A stretch of 14,636 bases of DNA from Clostridiaceae bacterium (GTDB lineage Bacteria > Bacillota > Clostridia > Oscillospirales > Acutalibacteraceae): the NCBI GenBank assembly GCA_904501895.1, contig CAJGCX010000038.1, positions 1-14,636 of the forward strand, read 5' to 3'. Shown one piece after another: positions 13,225 to 14,636 of this stretch. Every line of letters begins with the position of its first letter. The first letter of the stretch is position 1. A program made the position numbers and the translations under genes. The notes beneath the pieces were generated by a model that was not told where the DNA came from, made no database searches, and saw only the letters and a program-made list of their open reading frames with translations.

Positions 13225-14548
13225 CACTTTCTGTATGGCTTGTTTTCGGAAACATATCAACCGGAGTTACCTCTACAGTTTCATAACCCAATTCACGAAG
13301 AATTGCACAATCCCTTGCCTGAGTTGACACGTCGCAGGAAACATAAACAATTCTTTTCGGATTCATTTCTGCAACATATTCCAAAACTTCCTTGTCACAG
13401 CCCTTGCGAGGTGGGTCAAGGATTACTGCATCAGGCTCAATATTTTTGTCCTTAAGAATTTTTACTGCATCCTTAGCATCGCCACAGTAAAATTCGCAAT
13501 TTTCGATGTCATTATTCTTCGCATTGATTTTTGCATCTTCAATTGCTTCATGGATAATCTCAACGCCGATTACCTTTTTCACATTTTTAGCCATTGAAAG
13601 ACCGATTGTACCTGCGCCACAATAAAGGTCGAGAATTGTCTCGTCGCCACTTGTCTGCACATACTCAAGTGCTTTTCCGTAAAGAAGCTCTGCACAATCG
13701 TGATTAACCTGATAGAAAGAGAGTGGTGAAAGTCTGATTTTCACACCACAAAGCACATCTTCAATATAATCATCACCCCAAATGGTTGTGCAAGTCTTAC
13801 CAAGAATCACATTTGTCTTTTCTGTATTTTCATTTATGACAACGCTCTTGATTTCCTTAAATCGCATCAACTCGTCACACAATTCCTCTGCATAAGGCAA
13901 TGTGCAACCGTTGATTACAAGACACACCATAAGCTGACCTGTACGGAATGCTTTTCTTATGTATATATGACGGATAAGTCCCGTGTGATTTATTGAATCG
14001 TAGGCAGGAATTCCGAATTCCGTCATCCAAGCCTTAACTGTATCAACAATTTTTGCAAATTCCTCAGGCTGAAGTGCACAATCGGATGAATTTATAATTC
14101 TATGACTCTTCTGTGCATAAAAACCTGCCACAACGCCCTTATCAAATCCAACAGGATACTGTGCTTTATTTCTGTATCTTTCCGTTTCACAAGTGACAAT
14201 ATCCTTTACAGGCACGTCAATATGAGCAAGACGAGTAAAGGCATCAATCACCTTTTGTCTTTTAAGCTCTTTTTCTGCCTCATAGGAAATATGACGGAAA
14301 ACACAACCACCACATGAACGGAAATGAGGACAATCCACATTTACTCTGTCCTTTGATGGCTTGATAATCTCTTTGATTATACCGATAGCATAGGTCTTTT
14401 TTGCCTTGATAATATGAGCAATTATCGTGTCACCCTTTGCAGCACCTGACACGAAAACTGCCTGACCGTTGTAATGCCCTACGCCATTACCCTCGGCAGT
14501 ATAACCCTCAATATTCAGTTGTATATCCTGATTTTTCTGAAGCGACAT
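13205..14548 (-). CDS. rlmD: 23S rRNA (uracil-C5)-methyltransferase, RlmD/RumA family
   Basis: This protein of 447 residues transfers a methyl group from SAM to C5 of a 23S rRNA uracil. An N-terminal TRAM domain (about 5-65) is followed by [4Fe-4S] ligands C73, C79, C82 and C157 (CPHFRSCGGC and SSDCALQ). The methyltransferase domain has LDLYCGAGTIGLSMA for SAM, ILDPPRKGC, the catalytic Cys at about 405 in YVSCDVSTQARD, and the C-terminal Glu in HTESVALL. In Gram-positive bacteria one RlmCD enzyme may modify both U747 and U1939; which applies here cannot be told. AAGGTGAAAGT precedes the ATG, nine bases after the upstream stop. Its final codons (SVALLMR) also encode a 7-bp hairpin that opens array C. 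Confidence 0.93.
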   Translation of the reverse strand: MSLQKNQDIQLNIEGYTAEGNGVGHYNGQAVFVSGAAKGDTIIAHIIKAKKTYAIGIIKEIIKPSKDRVNVDCPHFRSCGGCVFRHISYEAEKELKRQKVIDAFTRLAHIDVPVKDIVTCETERYRNKAQYPVGFDKGVVAGFYAQKSHRIINSSDCALQPEEFAKIVDTVKAWMTEFGIPAYDSINHTGLIRHIYIRKAFRTGQLMVCLVINGCTLPYAEELCDELMRFKEIKSVVINENTEKTNVILGKTCTTIWGDDYIEDVLCGVKIRLSPLSFYQVNHDCAELLYGKALEYVQTSGDETILDLYCGAGTIGLSMAKNVKKVIGVEIIHEAIEDAKINAKNNDIENCEFYCGDAKDAVKILKDKNIEPDAVILDPPRKGCDKEVLEYVAEMNPKRIVYVSCDVSTQARDCAILRELGYETVEVTPVDMFPKTSHTESVALLMR

Positions 14549-14557
14549 ACTTTCACC

Positions 14558-14636
14558 TTATAATTTAAGAATAATTCCTGCAAGTGCACCAACTAAAAGC
14601 CAGAATGCAGGATGTAATTTTTTAAGCTTTTTCACA
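14558..14636 (-). CDS. C-terminal end of a membrane protein, possibly a ChrA-type chromate transporter
   Basis: The frame enters from the right edge and ends at TAA 14558. It gives 25 residues, VKKLKKLHPAFWLLVGALAG then IILKL: a basic loop, His-Pro, then one hydrophobic helix. This resembles the last helix of CHR-domain (ChrA) transporters, where a 'kk.kl.Hp...l..ga..Gi' end is common, but so short a piece cannot settle it. An internal GTG at 14635 makes a 25-residue peptide possible, though no start signal is visible. The RlmD start follows 9 nt later, so the two are probably cotranscribed. Confidence 0.5.
   Translation of the reverse strand, partial: VKKLKKLHPAFWLLVGALAGIILKL

Overview
The window looks like chromosome of a low-GC, Gram-positive anaerobe of the Clostridia, probably a gut Ruminococcaceae/Oscillospiraceae-type bacterium. 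The grounds are AT-rich codon use, strong AGGAGG-type ribosome binding sites, Bacillota-style -35/-10 promoters, a Na+-pumping decarboxylase, a DacF-type carboxypeptidase, a GtrA/GT2 pair and a GPH-family symporter. No rRNA, tRNA, CRISPR, phage or transposase gene was seen. The organism call is an inference from gene content.

Left part (1-2200, + strand): the 3' end of a Na+-translocating decarboxylase beta subunit, its small gamma-like partner and a terminator; then a DUF4177 mini-gene with its own promoter and terminator; then a nucleotidyltransferase-fold gene (NTP_transf_5 type) with a near-consensus promoter. That gene faces a small metallophosphoesterase across a bidirectional terminator.

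Middle (2202-7385): overlapping divergent promoters near 2928-2986 serve the minus-strand metallophosphoesterase and a plus-strand operon. The operon encodes a membrane-anchored D-Ala-D-Ala carboxypeptidase, a GtrB-like glycosyltransferase, a GtrA-like membrane protein and a serine beta-lactamase-fold hydrolase. The theme is cell-envelope building and remodelling.

Right part (7505-14636): every gene is on the minus strand. In transcription order these are a ChrA-like tail, the 23S rRNA m5U methyltransferase RlmD, a GPH/MelB-type symporter, a small four-helix-bundle (23S-IVP/S23 family) protein, a secreted purple-acid-phosphatase-like enzyme, a NimA-like flavin protein, a HAD phosphatase and a GmhA-like SIS isomerase. 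The last four form a tight operon.

The most unusual content is in the gaps of this right part. Between consecutive genes, running from stop codon to ribosome binding site, lie arrays of short perfect hairpins (3-8 bp stems, 3-5 nt loops) separated by an invariant 7-nt word. The word is ATATCGC (minus strand GCGATAT) on both sides of the four-helix-bundle gene and AATTCAT (minus ATGAATT) between RlmD and the symporter. A third gap, after the SIS gene, holds three back-to-back heptamers of the GCAAAAT type next to mini-hairpins. Stem sequences differ between copies while pairing is kept, and many + strand loops are GTA, GTAA or GTCA closed by C-G. These hairpin-heptamer arrays are the best candidate here for an undescribed system.
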